The notes: generated from the letters alone by a model not told the origin. Positions 9,507 to 17,765 are shown, counted from the stretch's first letter. The stretch is 64,000 bases of DNA from Streptomyces sp. S.PNR 29 (GCF_030386795.1 NZ_JANUQM010000002.1:434001-498000), one strand, 5' to 3'. Made by a program: numbers and translations.

Positions 9507-9531
9507 GGACCCCTCACGAAACCAGGGGTCC
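9507..9531 (+). promoter_or_regulatory. Hairpin just after the SAM-IV aptamer
   Basis: GGACCCCT (9507-9514) pairs perfectly with AGGGGTCC (9524-9531) around a 9-nt loop. There is no T run after it, so it looks less like a classical terminator than a part of the expression platform, upstream of a Shine-Dalgarno at 9541-9545. Confidence 0.5.
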
Positions 9532-9551
9532 TGGTCGTCGAGGAGCCTTCC

Positions 9552-9572
9552 GTGAACAAGCGAATGCGCTAG
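9552..9572 (+). CDS. Possible 6-codon upstream ORF (MNKRMR)
   Basis: GTG-AAC-AAG-CGA-ATG-CGC-TAG with a good AGGAG Shine-Dalgarno at 9541-9545, 6 nt upstream. It lies between the SAM-IV riboswitch and the aminotransferase start at 9691. Its spacing suggests a translated leader peptide, and it contains one internal Met codon. Whether it is translated cannot be told from sequence alone. Confidence 0.35.
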   Translation: MNKRMR

Positions 9573-9690
9573 GGCCTGTCGCGCCCGTCTCCGCATCCCC
9601 TTTTCCCTTCCCGCGTTTTCCCTTCCCGCGCTGAGCCTGCCTTGTGCCGCTCGCGTGGTGAATCCGCCTGCTTTCCACGGGAGTTCACCC

Positions 9691-11070
9691 ATGTCCGTCT
9701 CCACCGCTGCCGTCGCCCAGTCCGTTTGTGCCCCTCTGCCCGTTCTGGGACGAGATGTCACCGTCCCGCTCGTCACCGGCGGGGAGGTCACCTACGCCGC
9801 GCTCGACTACGCCGCCAGCGCCCCGGCCCTGCAGCGCGTGTGGGACGACGTGGCGGCGTACGCGCCGTACTACGGCAGTGTGCACCGCGGTGCCGGATAC
9901 CTCTCGCAGCTGTCCACCGACCTGTTCGAGAACGCCCGGAAGACCGTCGCGGAGTTCCTCGGCTGCCGGGCCGACGACCAGGTGGTGTTCACCCGGTCCA
10001 CCACCGACTCCCTCAACCTGCTCGCCGCGGCGCTCCCGGCCGACTGCCAGGTCTTCGTCTTCGAGACCGAGCACCACGCCTCGCTGCTGCCCTGGCGCGG
10101 CGCCCACGTCACCTACCTCGACGCCCCCGGCAGTCCCCGCCAGGCCGTGGAGACGCTGGAGCGCGCCCTCGCCGACCGCGCCGTGCCGATCGAGGGGGGC
10201 CACGGCCCGGCCCTCGTCTGCGTCACCGGCGCCTCCAACGTCACCGGCGAGCTGTGGCCGATCCGCGAACTGGCCGCCGCCGCCCACGCACACGGCGCCC
10301 GGATCGTGCTGGACGCCGCCCAGCTCGCCCCGCACCACCCGGTGTCGGTGCGGGACCTCGACGTCGACTGGGTCGCCTTCTCCGGGCACAAGCTGTACGC
10401 CCCGTTCGGCTCCGGCGTCCTCGCCGGCCGGGCCGACTGGCTGCGCGAGGCCGAGCCGTACCTCGCGGGCGGCGGGGCCAGCCGCAAGGTCACCCGGCGC
10501 ACGGACGGCGGCGTGGACGTGGAGTGGCACGACACCGCCGCCCGTCACGAGGCCGGGTCGCCCAACGTCATCGGCGCCTACGCCATCGCCTCCGCCTGCA
10601 AGGCCCTCACCGAGGCCGGGTTCGACACGCTGGTCGCCCGGGAGCAGTACCTGATCGAGAAGGTCCGCGCGGGCCTCGCCGAGGTCCCCGAGGTCAGGGT
10701 CCTCTCCCTCTTCGGGGACGACGCCCCGCGGGTCGGCGTGATCTCCTTCGTCGTCGAGGGCTGGAACAGCTCGCACTTCGCCGCCGCCCTGTCCGCCGAG
10801 TACGGCATCGGCGTCCGCGACGGCCTGTTCTGCGCCCACCCGCTGGTCCGCACCCTGCTCGGCAGCGACCCGGGGACCCAGGGCGAGTGCGGCTCCCCGG
10901 AGGCCGCGCCCGGTGAGAAGTCCCTCAACGCCATCCGCGTCAGCTTCGGCGCGGGGACCCCCGACGAACACGTCGAGCGCTTCGTCAACGCCGTGGAGGA
11001 GCTGGTGCGGAACGGCGCGAAGTGGCGATACCGCACGGAGGACGGCCGCTGCGTCCCGGCGGTGGGCTGA
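9691..11070 (+). CDS. Class V aminotransferase / cysteine desulfurase-like PLP enzyme
   Basis: Fold-type I PLP enzyme of the aminotransferase class V (NifS/IscS-like) family, 459 residues, cytosolic. The PLP lysine is K234 in FSGHKLYAPFG; RSTTDSLN and EHHASLLPW fit the cofactor pocket. No Cys in a NifS-type mobile loop is evident, so a desulfurase reaction is not assured. The ATG at 9691 was chosen because ACGGGAG lies 7-13 bp upstream; a GTG at 9655 is also in frame. The SAM-IV riboswitch in its leader points to a role in sulfur amino acid or SAM-linked metabolism. The exact substrate is unknown. Confidence 0.88.
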   Translation: MSVSTAAVAQSVCAPLPVLGRDVTVPLVTGGEVTYAALDYAASAPALQRVWDDVAAYAPYYGSVHRGAGYLSQLSTDLFENARKTVAEFLGCRADDQVVFTRSTTDSLNLLAAALPADCQVFVFETEHHASLLPWRGAHVTYLDAPGSPRQAVETLERALADRAVPIEGGHGPALVCVTGASNVTGELWPIRELAAAAHAHGARIVLDAAQLAPHHPVSVRDLDVDWVAFSGHKLYAPFGSGVLAGRADWLREAEPYLAGGGASRKVTRRTDGGVDVEWHDTAARHEAGSPNVIGAYAIASACKALTEAGFDTLVAREQYLIEKVRAGLAEVPEVRVLSLFGDDAPRVGVISFVVEGWNSSHFAAALSAEYGIGVRDGLFCAHPLVRTLLGSDPGTQGECGSPEAAPGEKSLNAIRVSFGAGTPDEHVERFVNAVEELVRNGAKWRYRTEDGRCVPAVG

Positions 11071-11074
11071 CCGG

Positions 11075-11144
11075 CCCCAGGGGCGCGGGAACTGCGCGAC
11101 CAGCCACAGCGGAGCGGCAGTCGCACACGCTCCGCGCCCCGCAG
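11075..11144. repeat. Dispersed intergenic palindromic repeat, copy A
   Basis: Core GGGGCGCGG (11080-11088) pairs with CCGCGCCCC (11132-11140). Between them lies AACTGCGCGACCAGCCAC, nearly identical to copy B at 30322-30395. This is a repeat family seen between many Streptomyces genes. Here it sits between convergent genes and can act as a bidirectional terminator. Confidence 0.75.
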
Positions 11145-11159
11145 ACGATCAGGCGTCGA

Positions 11160-11441
11160 TCACGAGTCCAGCCCGATGGCAAAAGCGGCCTCAAGGTCAT
11201 GCTGCGAGTACGTGCGGAACGCCACGTGCGTGTCCGTCGCCTCCACCCCCGGGATCTTGCTGATCCGGCCCGGGATGACCTCCGCCAGGTCCTCGTGCTG
11301 CTTCACCCGCACCATGGCGATCAGGTCGTAGGTGCCGGTGACGGAGAAGACCTCGCTGACGCTCTCCAGCGCGGCGATCCGCTCCGCGATCTCGGGGATC
11401 CGGTCCACGCTGGTCTTGATGAGGACGATCGCGGTGATCAC
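11160..11441 (-). CDS. Lrp/AsnC ligand-binding (RAM) domain protein without HTH
   Basis: 93 residues forming one RAM/ACT-like effector domain (ITAIVLIKTSVDRIPEIAERI, then VTGTYDLIAMVRVKQ) with no DNA-binding domain. Such stand-alone RAM proteins form oligomers that bind small effectors, often amino acids. It starts with GTG inside the rhomboid gene's stop (GTGA overlap), so it is translationally coupled to that protease. Target and ligand are unknown. Confidence 0.9.
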   Translation of the reverse strand: MITAIVLIKTSVDRIPEIAERIAALESVSEVFSVTGTYDLIAMVRVKQHEDLAEVIPGRISKIPGVEATDTHVAFRTYSQHDLEAAFAIGLDS

Positions 11442-12181
11442 GGCTGTTTCTCTCCCTCGGGGGCCGTCGCTGGGGCGGGGTTCACTCTAGTCGCAGGGCC
11501 GAACCGCACCCAGGCGAAGACGAAGCCCAGCCCGAAACCCACCAGGTGGGCCAGGTACGCCACCCCGGGGCCCTCGCCGGCCCGCCCGGCCGCCAGCCAC
11601 TGCAGGGCCGCCCAGAACGGCAGCACGATCCAGGCCGGGAAGCGCAGCGGCAGGAAGAACAGGAACGGCAGGAGACTGGTCACCCGGGCGCGGGGGAACA
11701 GGTACAGGAACGCCCCGAGGATCGCCGAGATCGCCCCCGAGGCGCCGACCAGCGACTGCTCGGAGCCGGCGTTGGCGGCCGCGTAGCCCAGCAGGGCCAG
11801 GTAGCCGCAGCCGACGTAGAACAAGGTGAACTGGATCCGGCCCATGCGCTCCTCGGTCATCGCCCCGAAGACGTAGAGGAACAGCATGTTGCCGAGCAGA
11901 TGCACCCAGCTGCCGTGGACGAAGAGGGCCGTGCCGGGGGTGAGAGCGGCACGGGGGGAGTCCTCGAACAGTTCTGCGGGGATCACGCCCCAGTGCCGGA
12001 AGTAGGCCCGCTGCGCGGCGAGCAGCGCGTCGCCGGAGCCGTACGCCGGGCCGAGGCCCGCCGCCGGGCCGATCACGAAGATCAGGCAGCACAGGGCGAT
12101 CAGCGAGTACGTCACCGGCGCCGACGAGCCCCGGACCGTGCTGACCGTCCTGCCGACCGCCGTGCTCCAGTTGCGGATCAT
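11438..12181 (-). CDS. Rhomboid family intramembrane serine protease
   Basis: Polytopic membrane protease of the rhomboid family with at least six hydrophobic helices. The catalytic Ser is in VGASGAISAILGAF and the catalytic His in LAHLVGFGLGF. The conserved loop HGSWVHLLGNMLFLYVFG gives the HxxxN oxyanion motif. The start is uncertain: ATG 12181 (247 residues) or ATG 12211 (257 residues) both fit, and neither has a strong Shine-Dalgarno. The open frame continues far upstream only as a shadow of other genes. It is coupled to the RAM-domain protein. The substrate is unknown. Confidence 0.88.
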   Translation of the reverse strand: MIRNWSTAVGRTVSTVRGSSAPVTYSLIALCCLIFVIGPAAGLGPAYGSGDALLAAQRAYFRHWGVIPAELFEDSPRAALTPGTALFVHGSWVHLLGNMLFLYVFGAMTEERMGRIQFTLFYVGCGYLALLGYAAANAGSEQSLVGASGAISAILGAFLYLFPRARVTSLLPFLFFLPLRFPAWIVLPFWAALQWLAAGRAGEGPGVAYLAHLVGFGLGFVFAWVRFGPATRVNPAPATAPEGEKQP

Positions 12182-12337
12182 GAACACAGAGCATGACGTA
12201 ACCGGGCGCATGCGCACAGACCGCCTCGCCGCCATGGACGGACGGGCGGCGAGGACCCGCCAGGCCGTAGGGTTACGAGCCACAAGCACCGGGGAAGCCG
12301 GTGCATCACCGACACTGGAAGAAAGCGAACAGTCACG

Positions 12338-12577
12338 ATGACGGTTCCTCTGCCGACCGCCACGACGCGGTGGCGCTGCACTCTCTGTGGCAACCTCACC
12401 CGCTTCGACGTGACCCGCTCGTCGAAGGTCGTCGAGTACGTGCACCTCGATCTCGCCGGAGAGCCGACGGTGGAGGAGCGCGAGGTGCTCAGTGAGACGA
12501 TCGAGTCGGTGCGGTGCCGCTGGTGCAACGCCGTGGACCAGGTGGAACTCGTGGACAGGCCGGGCGCCGGCTCCTGA
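12338..12577 (+). CDS. Conserved small zinc-ribbon protein
   Basis: 79 residues with two CxxC pairs, CTLCGN near residue 14 and CRWCNA near residue 60, the pattern of a zinc ribbon. Between them is a conserved acidic segment (DLAGEPTVEEREVLSE). Closely similar short proteins are known across Streptomyces with no assigned role. It is divergent from the rhomboid gene and 37 bp before the NYN-domain gene, which suggests an operon with it. A nucleic-acid or protein-binding role is a guess. Confidence 0.85.
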   Translation: MTVPLPTATTRWRCTLCGNLTRFDVTRSSKVVEYVHLDLAGEPTVEEREVLSETIESVRCRWCNAVDQVELVDRPGAGS

Positions 12578-12614
12578 CGGGAGCGGGCCCCGCACAGGCA
12601 TTGGGGTGTGACGG

Positions 12615-13964
12615 ATGGTGGAGACCGCAGGCGGGGGGCCGGGCGACGGCGCCGCTGAGGTGCTCGACCGTCCGCTGCCCGACGGCGTGCGCCGCAGGGT
12701 CGTGCAGATCGTGTCCGACGGCTTCGGCGGGCTGACCGTCGCCGAACTGCCCACCCAGCTGCGGCAGTACGCCCGCTTCGCCCCGAACCGCCGCGCCAAG
12801 TTCGCGGGCAACGCGATGGCCGCGGCGCTGGAGACCGACCCGCTGTTCCGGCAGCGCATCGGCGAGAAGCTCAGAGAGGCCCAGCCGGAACTGGCCGGCG
12901 CCCTCGACTCCGGCTCCCCGCCCCCGGCCGCGGACCCGCTCGACGTGGCGGCCGCGGCCTATGTTCTGCGGCCGACCGGCTGGGTGAAGCTGGTGGCCGC
13001 GGCCGGCGAGGAGGCCCAGCGCGCGGACGCCGAGCGCGCCGACGAGGAGAACCGGGCCGAGCTGGAGCGGCTGCGCACCGAGCTGGCCCAGGCCCGGGAG
13101 CACACCAAGGCCGAGACCGAGCGGCTGCGCACCGAGCTGGAATCGGCCAGGAAGGAAGCGGAATCGCTGCACCGGAAGCTGCGGGCCGCCCTCAGTGACG
13201 TCAAGCGCGGCGAGGCCGCCCTGCGGAAGGTGCAGGGCGAGATCGAGGCCGTCCGCGCCGAGGGGCAGGCCCAGGTGTCCGCCGCCGAGAGCGAGGCCCG
13301 GCGGCTGCGGGCGCGGCTCGGCGAGACGGAGGCCGCCCTGGAGGCCGCGCGCAGGGCGGCGCGGGAGGGGCGCAGCGTCGAGGACATGCGCGTACGGCTG
13401 CTGCTGGACACCCTGCTGGACGCGACGCAGGGCCTGCGGCGGGAGCTCGCGCTGCCGCCGGTGTCGGTGCGGCCCGCGGAGACCGTGGACGCCGTCGAGC
13501 CCGGGCGGATGACGCCGAAGGACATCGCCGCACGGGCGTTGTCCGAAAACGACCCCGCCATCCTCGACCAGCTCCTGGCACTGCCGCAGGCCCATCTGGT
13601 GGTCGACGGCTACAACGTCACCAAGACCGGCTATCCGCAGATGCCGCTGGAGAAGCAGCGCCTGCGGCTGCTCGGTCAGCTCTCGCAGCTCGCCGCGCAG
13701 ACGAACGCCGAGGTCACCTGTGTCTTCGACGGGGCGGAGCTGGCCGCTCCGGTGCTGCTCGCGCCGCCGCGCGGGGTGCGGGTGCTGTTCTCCAAACCGG
13801 GCGTCACCGCCGACGAGTTGATCCGCCAGCTGGTGCGCGCCGAGCCGCCCGGCAGGCCGGTCATCGTCGCCTCCACCGACCGCGAGGTGGCCGACGGGGT
13901 GGCCCGCGCCGGCGCCCGGCCGGTGGCGTCGGCGGTGCTGCTGAAGCGGCTCTCCAAGGCTTAG
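12615..13964 (+). CDS. NYN (PIN-like) domain RNA-binding protein with coiled coil
   Basis: 449 residues. N-terminal helical region (1-130), a long Glu/Arg/Ala coiled coil (about 140-270), and a C-terminal YacP-like NYN domain (about 325-449). The NYN domain shows LVVDGYNVTKTGYP, CVFDGAE and VASTDREVADG, carrying the acidic residues of PIN/NYN nucleases. B. subtilis Rae1/YacP is a ribosome-associated endoribonuclease of this fold, so an RNA-cleaving role is likely but unproven here. The start ATG at 12615 lacks a strong Shine-Dalgarno. Mycobacteria and Streptomyces carry similar fusions. Confidence 0.88.
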   Translation: MVETAGGGPGDGAAEVLDRPLPDGVRRRVVQIVSDGFGGLTVAELPTQLRQYARFAPNRRAKFAGNAMAAALETDPLFRQRIGEKLREAQPELAGALDSGSPPPAADPLDVAAAAYVLRPTGWVKLVAAAGEEAQRADAERADEENRAELERLRTELAQAREHTKAETERLRTELESARKEAESLHRKLRAALSDVKRGEAALRKVQGEIEAVRAEGQAQVSAAESEARRLRARLGETEAALEAARRAAREGRSVEDMRVRLLLDTLLDATQGLRRELALPPVSVRPAETVDAVEPGRMTPKDIAARALSENDPAILDQLLALPQAHLVVDGYNVTKTGYPQMPLEKQRLRLLGQLSQLAAQTNAEVTCVFDGAELAAPVLLAPPRGVRVLFSKPGVTADELIRQLVRAEPPGRPVIVASTDREVADGVARAGARPVASAVLLKRLSKA

Positions 13965-14101
13965 CGAGTCCGAGCGGCAAGGCAGGGGCGAATTGCCCGG
14001 ATTGACGGGATCCTCGCACAACATTGAGTCAAACCTGCCTCACGGCACGTGAGTCCCGTGTAAAGAATGTGCTCACGGAGGGAGATTTTGCAGCTGAGGA
14101 T

Positions 14102-14131
14102 TTGATCTGATCACAGAGAGGTCACTAGGGT
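14102..14131 (+). promoter_or_regulatory. Candidate promoter of the first NlpC/P60 gene
   Basis: TTGATC (14102-14107) and TAGGGT (14126-14131) with an 18-nt spacer fit a Streptomyces housekeeping promoter. Transcription would start near 14138, at the base of the structured leader. Confidence 0.45.
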
Positions 14132-14134
14132 CCT

Positions 14135-14234
14135 GCTCCGAACCTCCGCTCGGGTGTTCGCTCATAAGGGGTGAGTGACGGCGGAGGGGACCGCCCACCG
14201 GTGTGTTCGGTAGGCGGCTGGAGGAAGAAGGAGC
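14135..14234 (+). promoter_or_regulatory. Structured 5' leader, candidate RNA switch masking the Shine-Dalgarno
   Basis: A closed junction can be drawn by hand. Outer stem: GCTCC 14135-14139 with GGAGC 14230-14234, which hides the AAGGAG at 14228-14233. Inside: 14143-14149 with 14181-14187 (7 bp), enclosing 14058-like hairpin 14158-14164 with 14172-14178. A third arm: 14191-14195 with 14213-14217 plus 14197-14200 with 14208-14211. Pieces such as CTCCGAACC and GGTAGGCGG resemble parts of c-di-AMP (ydaO) riboswitches of Streptomyces wall-hydrolase genes, but the order and length differ. Confidence 0.45.
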
Positions 14235-14242
14235 TCGCCTCC

Positions 14243-15280
14243 GTGGCGTCCCACCGTCGTCCCAAGCAGCCGAGCCGTGCACGTGTGACCGTGCTGACCA
14301 CCGCGGCCGCCGCTGCCGTCGCCCTGGGTTCCCAGGCCGCCAACGCGGCACCGGCCGCGAAGCCGAGCAAGGACGAGGTCAAGGCCAAGGTCGACAAGCT
14401 CTACGAAGAGGCGGAGCAGGCCACCGAGAAGTACAACGGGGCCAAGGAGAAGCAGGAGAAGCTCCAGAAGGAGATCTCCACCATCCAGGACAACGTCGCC
14501 CGCGGCCAGGAGGAGCTCAACGAGCTGCGCGACGGCCTCGGTTCGATGGCCAGCGCCCAGTACCGCTCCGGCGGCATCGACCCCTCCCTTCAGCTGTTCC
14601 TCTCCTCGGACCCGGACGACTACCTCGACAAGGCGTCCACGCTCGACCAGTTGAGCGGCCAGCAGGTCGAGGCGCTGAAGAAGATCCAGGAGAAGCAGCG
14701 CGAACTCGCCCAGGAGCGCGCCGAGGCGGCCGAGAAGCTCAAGGACCTCGCCTCCACCCGCACCGAACTGGGCAAGAAGAAGAAGGAAGTCCAGGGCAAG
14801 CTCGCCGCCGCGCAGAAGCTGCTCAACAGCCTCACCGCCCAGGAGAAGGCCGCCCTCGCCGCCGAGCAGGCCCGTGCCAGCCGCGACAGCGAGCGCGACG
14901 CCCTCGGCTCCTCCTCGGCCTCCTCCGGCCGCGCCGCCGCGGCCTACGCCGCCGCCCAGAGCAAGCTCGGCTCGCCCTACGTCTACGGCGCCACCGGCCC
15001 GTCCTCCTTCGACTGCTCGGGCCTGACCTCGTGGGCGTACGCCCAGGCCGGCGTCCAGATCCCGCGCACCTCCGAGGCGCAGGCCCAGATCGGCACGAAG
15101 ATCTACTCGGTCAGCCAGCTCAAGGTCGGCGACCTGGTCTTCTTCTTCAACGACCTGCACCACGTGGGCCTGTACGCGGGCAACGGCCAGATCATCCACG
15201 CCCCGCGCACCGGCACGGTCGTCCGCTACGAGTCGATGGACACCATCGGCGGCCCGTTCATGTTCGGCGTCCGCGTCTGA
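14243..15280 (+). CDS. Secreted NlpC/P60 peptidoglycan endopeptidase (first of tandem pair)
   Basis: Exported wall hydrolase predicted to cut D-Glu-DAP type bonds in stem peptides. 345 residues: signal peptide to about 38 (ending SQAANAAPA), a long coiled coil at about 45-210, and an NlpC/P60 domain at about 230-345. Catalytic Cys258 is in FDCSGLTSW and the His in HHVGLYAGNG. GTG 14243 was chosen because AAGGAG lies 9 nt upstream and the signal peptide then begins normally; the earlier in-frame ATG/GTG would add 24 residues. The leader is structured. Its coiled-coil organisation resembles mycobacterial RipA/RipC-type enzymes. Confidence 0.94.
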   Translation: MASHRRPKQPSRARVTVLTTAAAAAVALGSQAANAAPAAKPSKDEVKAKVDKLYEEAEQATEKYNGAKEKQEKLQKEISTIQDNVARGQEELNELRDGLGSMASAQYRSGGIDPSLQLFLSSDPDDYLDKASTLDQLSGQQVEALKKIQEKQRELAQERAEAAEKLKDLASTRTELGKKKKEVQGKLAAAQKLLNSLTAQEKAALAAEQARASRDSERDALGSSSASSGRAAAAYAAAQSKLGSPYVYGATGPSSFDCSGLTSWAYAQAGVQIPRTSEAQAQIGTKIYSVSQLKVGDLVFFFNDLHHVGLYAGNGQIIHAPRTGTVVRYESMDTIGGPFMFGVRV

Positions 15281-15362
15281 CGCCACCCCGCCGGGAACCC
15301 TCCAGGATCGGTTGCCCCGTACCGCCCGAACGGGCGAATTGCGAGGACGCACACTGACCCCA

Positions 15363-15404
15363 CGCCCCGCCGATGACCTGTGTTCAGCGGCGGGGCGCCC
15401 TTTT
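15363..15404 (+). terminator. Rho-independent terminator between the NlpC/P60 genes
   Basis: CGCCCCGCCG (15363-15372) pairs with CGGCGGGGCG (15388-15397), 10 bp, followed by CCCTTTTG. The T run makes this a classical terminator and gives the second hydrolase its own promoter downstream. Confidence 0.88.
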
Positions 15405-15531
15405 GTGCGGATACCGACGTCTTTGGCCGGAACGCAGTCACGCGGCTACTGTCTGCCGCGTTTCCCCCGGTGCCGCGCCCCGGCGCCGGGGGAGTCGTCC
15501 GTGTCCGCCAGCGGAAGGAGTGCGGCTTCCC

Positions 15532-16545
15532 GTGGGGTCCCATCGCCGCCTTGCACCGTCCGGGTTCGACCGGGGCGCCAGCGTCGCGGTCACCGTCCTG
15601 TCGATAACGGCCGCCGCCCTGGGCGTCGTACCGGCCCTGGCCGCGCCGCACGACGACACACGGGCCGAAGTGGACCGCCTCTACGAGGAGGCAGAGAAGG
15701 CGACCGAGGCCTACAACAGGGCCGACGAGCGCGCCGACGCGCTGCGCGAGCAGGTGGGCACCGCACAGGACGGCATCGCCCGCCGGCAGGAACGCATCAA
15801 CACCCTGCGGGAGGCGCTCGGTTCACTCGCCGGCGCCCAGTACCGCTCCGGCGGACTCGACCCCACCCTCGCGCTGCTGTTCGCCGACGACCCGGAGGAC
15901 TACCTCGACAAGGCCTCCGTCCTCGACCGGATCAGCGCCCACCAGGCCGACGCACTGCGGGACCTGCAGAGAGCCATGAGGGACCTCGCCCAGGACCGCG
16001 AGGAGGCCGCGGGCAAGCTCTCCGAACTCAACAGGAGCCGCAAGGAGGTCGCCGCCCACAGGAAGAGCGTGGAGCGGAAACTCGCCAAGGCCCGCCGGCT
16101 GCTCAACTCCCTGCCGGAAGCCGAGCGCGCCGCCTACGACCGCGCCTCCCGCTCCGGCCGCACCGGCATGCCCGGCTTCGGGGGCGCCGTCCCCGCCTCG
16201 GACCGCGCGGCCGCGGCCGTCGCCGCCGCCCGCTCCGCGCTCGGCAGGCCCTACGTCTGGGGCGCCAACGGGCCCGGCGGGTTCGACTGTTCGGGCCTGA
16301 TGCAGTGGTCGTACGCGCAGGCCGGGGTCGCCATCCCCCGCACCTCGCAGGCCCAGCGGTACGCCGGCCGGCAGATCCCGCTCTCCCAGGCACAGCCCGG
16401 CGACCTGGTCACCTACCGCGGCGACGCCAGCCATGTCGCGATGTACATGGGCAACGGCCAGGTCATCCACGCCCCCTACCCCGGCGCACCCGTGCGCTAC
16501 GACCCGGTCGGGATGATGCCGGGAGCGACGGTCACCAGGGTCTGA
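15532..16545 (+). CDS. Secreted NlpC/P60 peptidoglycan endopeptidase (second of tandem pair)
   Basis: 337-residue paralogue of the preceding gene, with the same plan: signal peptide (about 1-36, ending ALAAPHDD), coiled coil, then NlpC/P60 with Cys253 in FDCSGLMQW and His in SHVAMYMGNG. Shared blocks such as AQYRSGG(I/L)DP and YLDKAS(T/V)LD show that the two arose by duplication. GTG 15532 was chosen because AAGGAG lies 11 nt upstream; the frame is open back to 15373, inside the terminator region. It lacks the structured leader of its neighbour, so the pair is probably regulated separately. Confidence 0.93.
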   Translation: MGSHRRLAPSGFDRGASVAVTVLSITAAALGVVPALAAPHDDTRAEVDRLYEEAEKATEAYNRADERADALREQVGTAQDGIARRQERINTLREALGSLAGAQYRSGGLDPTLALLFADDPEDYLDKASVLDRISAHQADALRDLQRAMRDLAQDREEAAGKLSELNRSRKEVAAHRKSVERKLAKARRLLNSLPEAERAAYDRASRSGRTGMPGFGGAVPASDRAAAAVAAARSALGRPYVWGANGPGGFDCSGLMQWSYAQAGVAIPRTSQAQRYAGRQIPLSQAQPGDLVTYRGDASHVAMYMGNGQVIHAPYPGAPVRYDPVGMMPGATVTRV

Positions 16546-16579
16546 CGCGCGCGCCGGGTCCGCCCGTACGATCGGGACC

Positions 16580-17764
16580 GTGGCTGGACGCGGGCGGGTG
16601 TCGGAATGCGGAGTCGTGGCGCTCGTGCTGCTGCTCGTCGCGCTGGTGGCCTGCGGTGGACGGCCGGCCGCCGACTCCGCGCGGACCGATGTGCAGCGGG
16701 TGCTGGACCGGCGGGCGGGCGCCGTTCTCGACCGCGACCGGGCGGCGTTCGAGCGGACCGGCGCGCTGAGCTGGTTCGAGAACCTGCGCGCGGTGCCGCT
16801 CGCCGCCTGGTCGTACCGCCTGACCGACCTGCACCGCACCGGCGACCACGCCACCGCCGACGCCGAACTGCGCTACCGCGTCCGGGGGTACGACCGGGCC
16901 CCGGTCAGCGCCGACCGCACGCTGAGCCTGAGCCGGGACGCGGACGGGCGGTGGTCCGTCGACTCCGACCGGCCCGCCGCGAAGTCCGCCCAGCAGCTGT
17001 GGGACCAGGGCGAGGTGGTCGTCGTGCGCGGCGCGCACGGCATCGTCCTCGGGGTCGGGCAGTCGGGCCAGGCGCTGCACCGCTACGCGGACCTGGCGGA
17101 CCGGGCGGTGCCGGCCGTGTCGCAGGCGTGGGGCACGGACTGGAGCCGGCGCGTCGTGGTGCTCGTCCCGAGGTCGCTGGAGGGCATGGCGGGGCTGCTC
17201 GGCTCGCCCGCCTCCTCCTACCGCGGGATCGCCGCCGTCACCACCGGCGAGGTGGGCGGACGGGCACCGGCCGACCGGATCGTCGTCAACCCCGACGCGT
17301 ACGGCATGCTCGGCGCCCTGGGCCGGCAGGTCGTCCTCACCCACGAGACCACCCACGTCGCCACCCGCGCCCACACCGGCCCCGCCACCCCGCTGTGGCT
17401 GTCCGAGGGCTACGCCGACTGGGTCGGCTACCGCGGCACCGGACGCACCCCGTCCCAGGCCGCGCCGGAGCTGTCCGGCTCGGTGGGCGAGGGCCGGGTG
17501 CCCCGGGCGCTGCCGGAGGACAAGGACTTCGGCTTCGCCAGGGACGCGACCGCGCTGGCCGAGGCCTACGAGGGCGGCTGGATGGCGTGCCGGATGATCG
17601 CCGACCGGTGGGGCGATGCGCGGCTGGGGGAGTTCTACCGGGCCGTGGGCGAGCACAAGGAGAGGGCGGGAGCGGTGCGGGACGCGATGCGGCGGGTGCT
17701 CGGGACGACGCCGGAGGCCTTCACCGAGCAGTGGCGCGCCTACCTGCGGGCCCGGCTGGGCTGA
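16580..17764 (+). CDS. Lipoprotein with HExxH zinc-metallopeptidase-like domain
   Basis: 394 residues with a lipoprotein signal (lipobox LVAC, Cys25). The N-terminal half resembles a transport-factor-like domain that follows many bacterial signal sequences. The C-terminal half carries HETTH at 255-259 and then WLSEGYADWVGY, the gluzincin layout in which the downstream Glu is the third zinc ligand. It is probably a surface zinc peptidase; its substrate is unknown. GTG start with only a weak GGGA upstream. It lies 34 bp after the second NlpC/P60 gene on the same strand, possibly cotranscribed. Confidence 0.82.
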   Translation: MAGRGRVSECGVVALVLLLVALVACGGRPAADSARTDVQRVLDRRAGAVLDRDRAAFERTGALSWFENLRAVPLAAWSYRLTDLHRTGDHATADAELRYRVRGYDRAPVSADRTLSLSRDADGRWSVDSDRPAAKSAQQLWDQGEVVVVRGAHGIVLGVGQSGQALHRYADLADRAVPAVSQAWGTDWSRRVVVLVPRSLEGMAGLLGSPASSYRGIAAVTTGEVGGRAPADRIVVNPDAYGMLGALGRQVVLTHETTHVATRAHTGPATPLWLSEGYADWVGYRGTGRTPSQAAPELSGSVGEGRVPRALPEDKDFGFARDATALAEAYEGGWMACRMIADRWGDARLGEFYRAVGEHKERAGAVRDAMRRVLGTTPEAFTEQWRAYLRARLG

Positions 17765-17765
17765 G

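Noticed and set aside
9345..9572. 75-codon open frame overlapping the SAM-IV riboswitch
   Set aside because: The bases match the riboswitch consensus; only the last 6 codons with their own Shine-Dalgarno are kept as a possible micro-ORF.
14135..14234. Annotation as a standard c-di-AMP (ydaO) riboswitch
   Set aside because: Motif pieces occur in a different order and the element is about 100 nt rather than about 170; kept as an unassigned structured leader.
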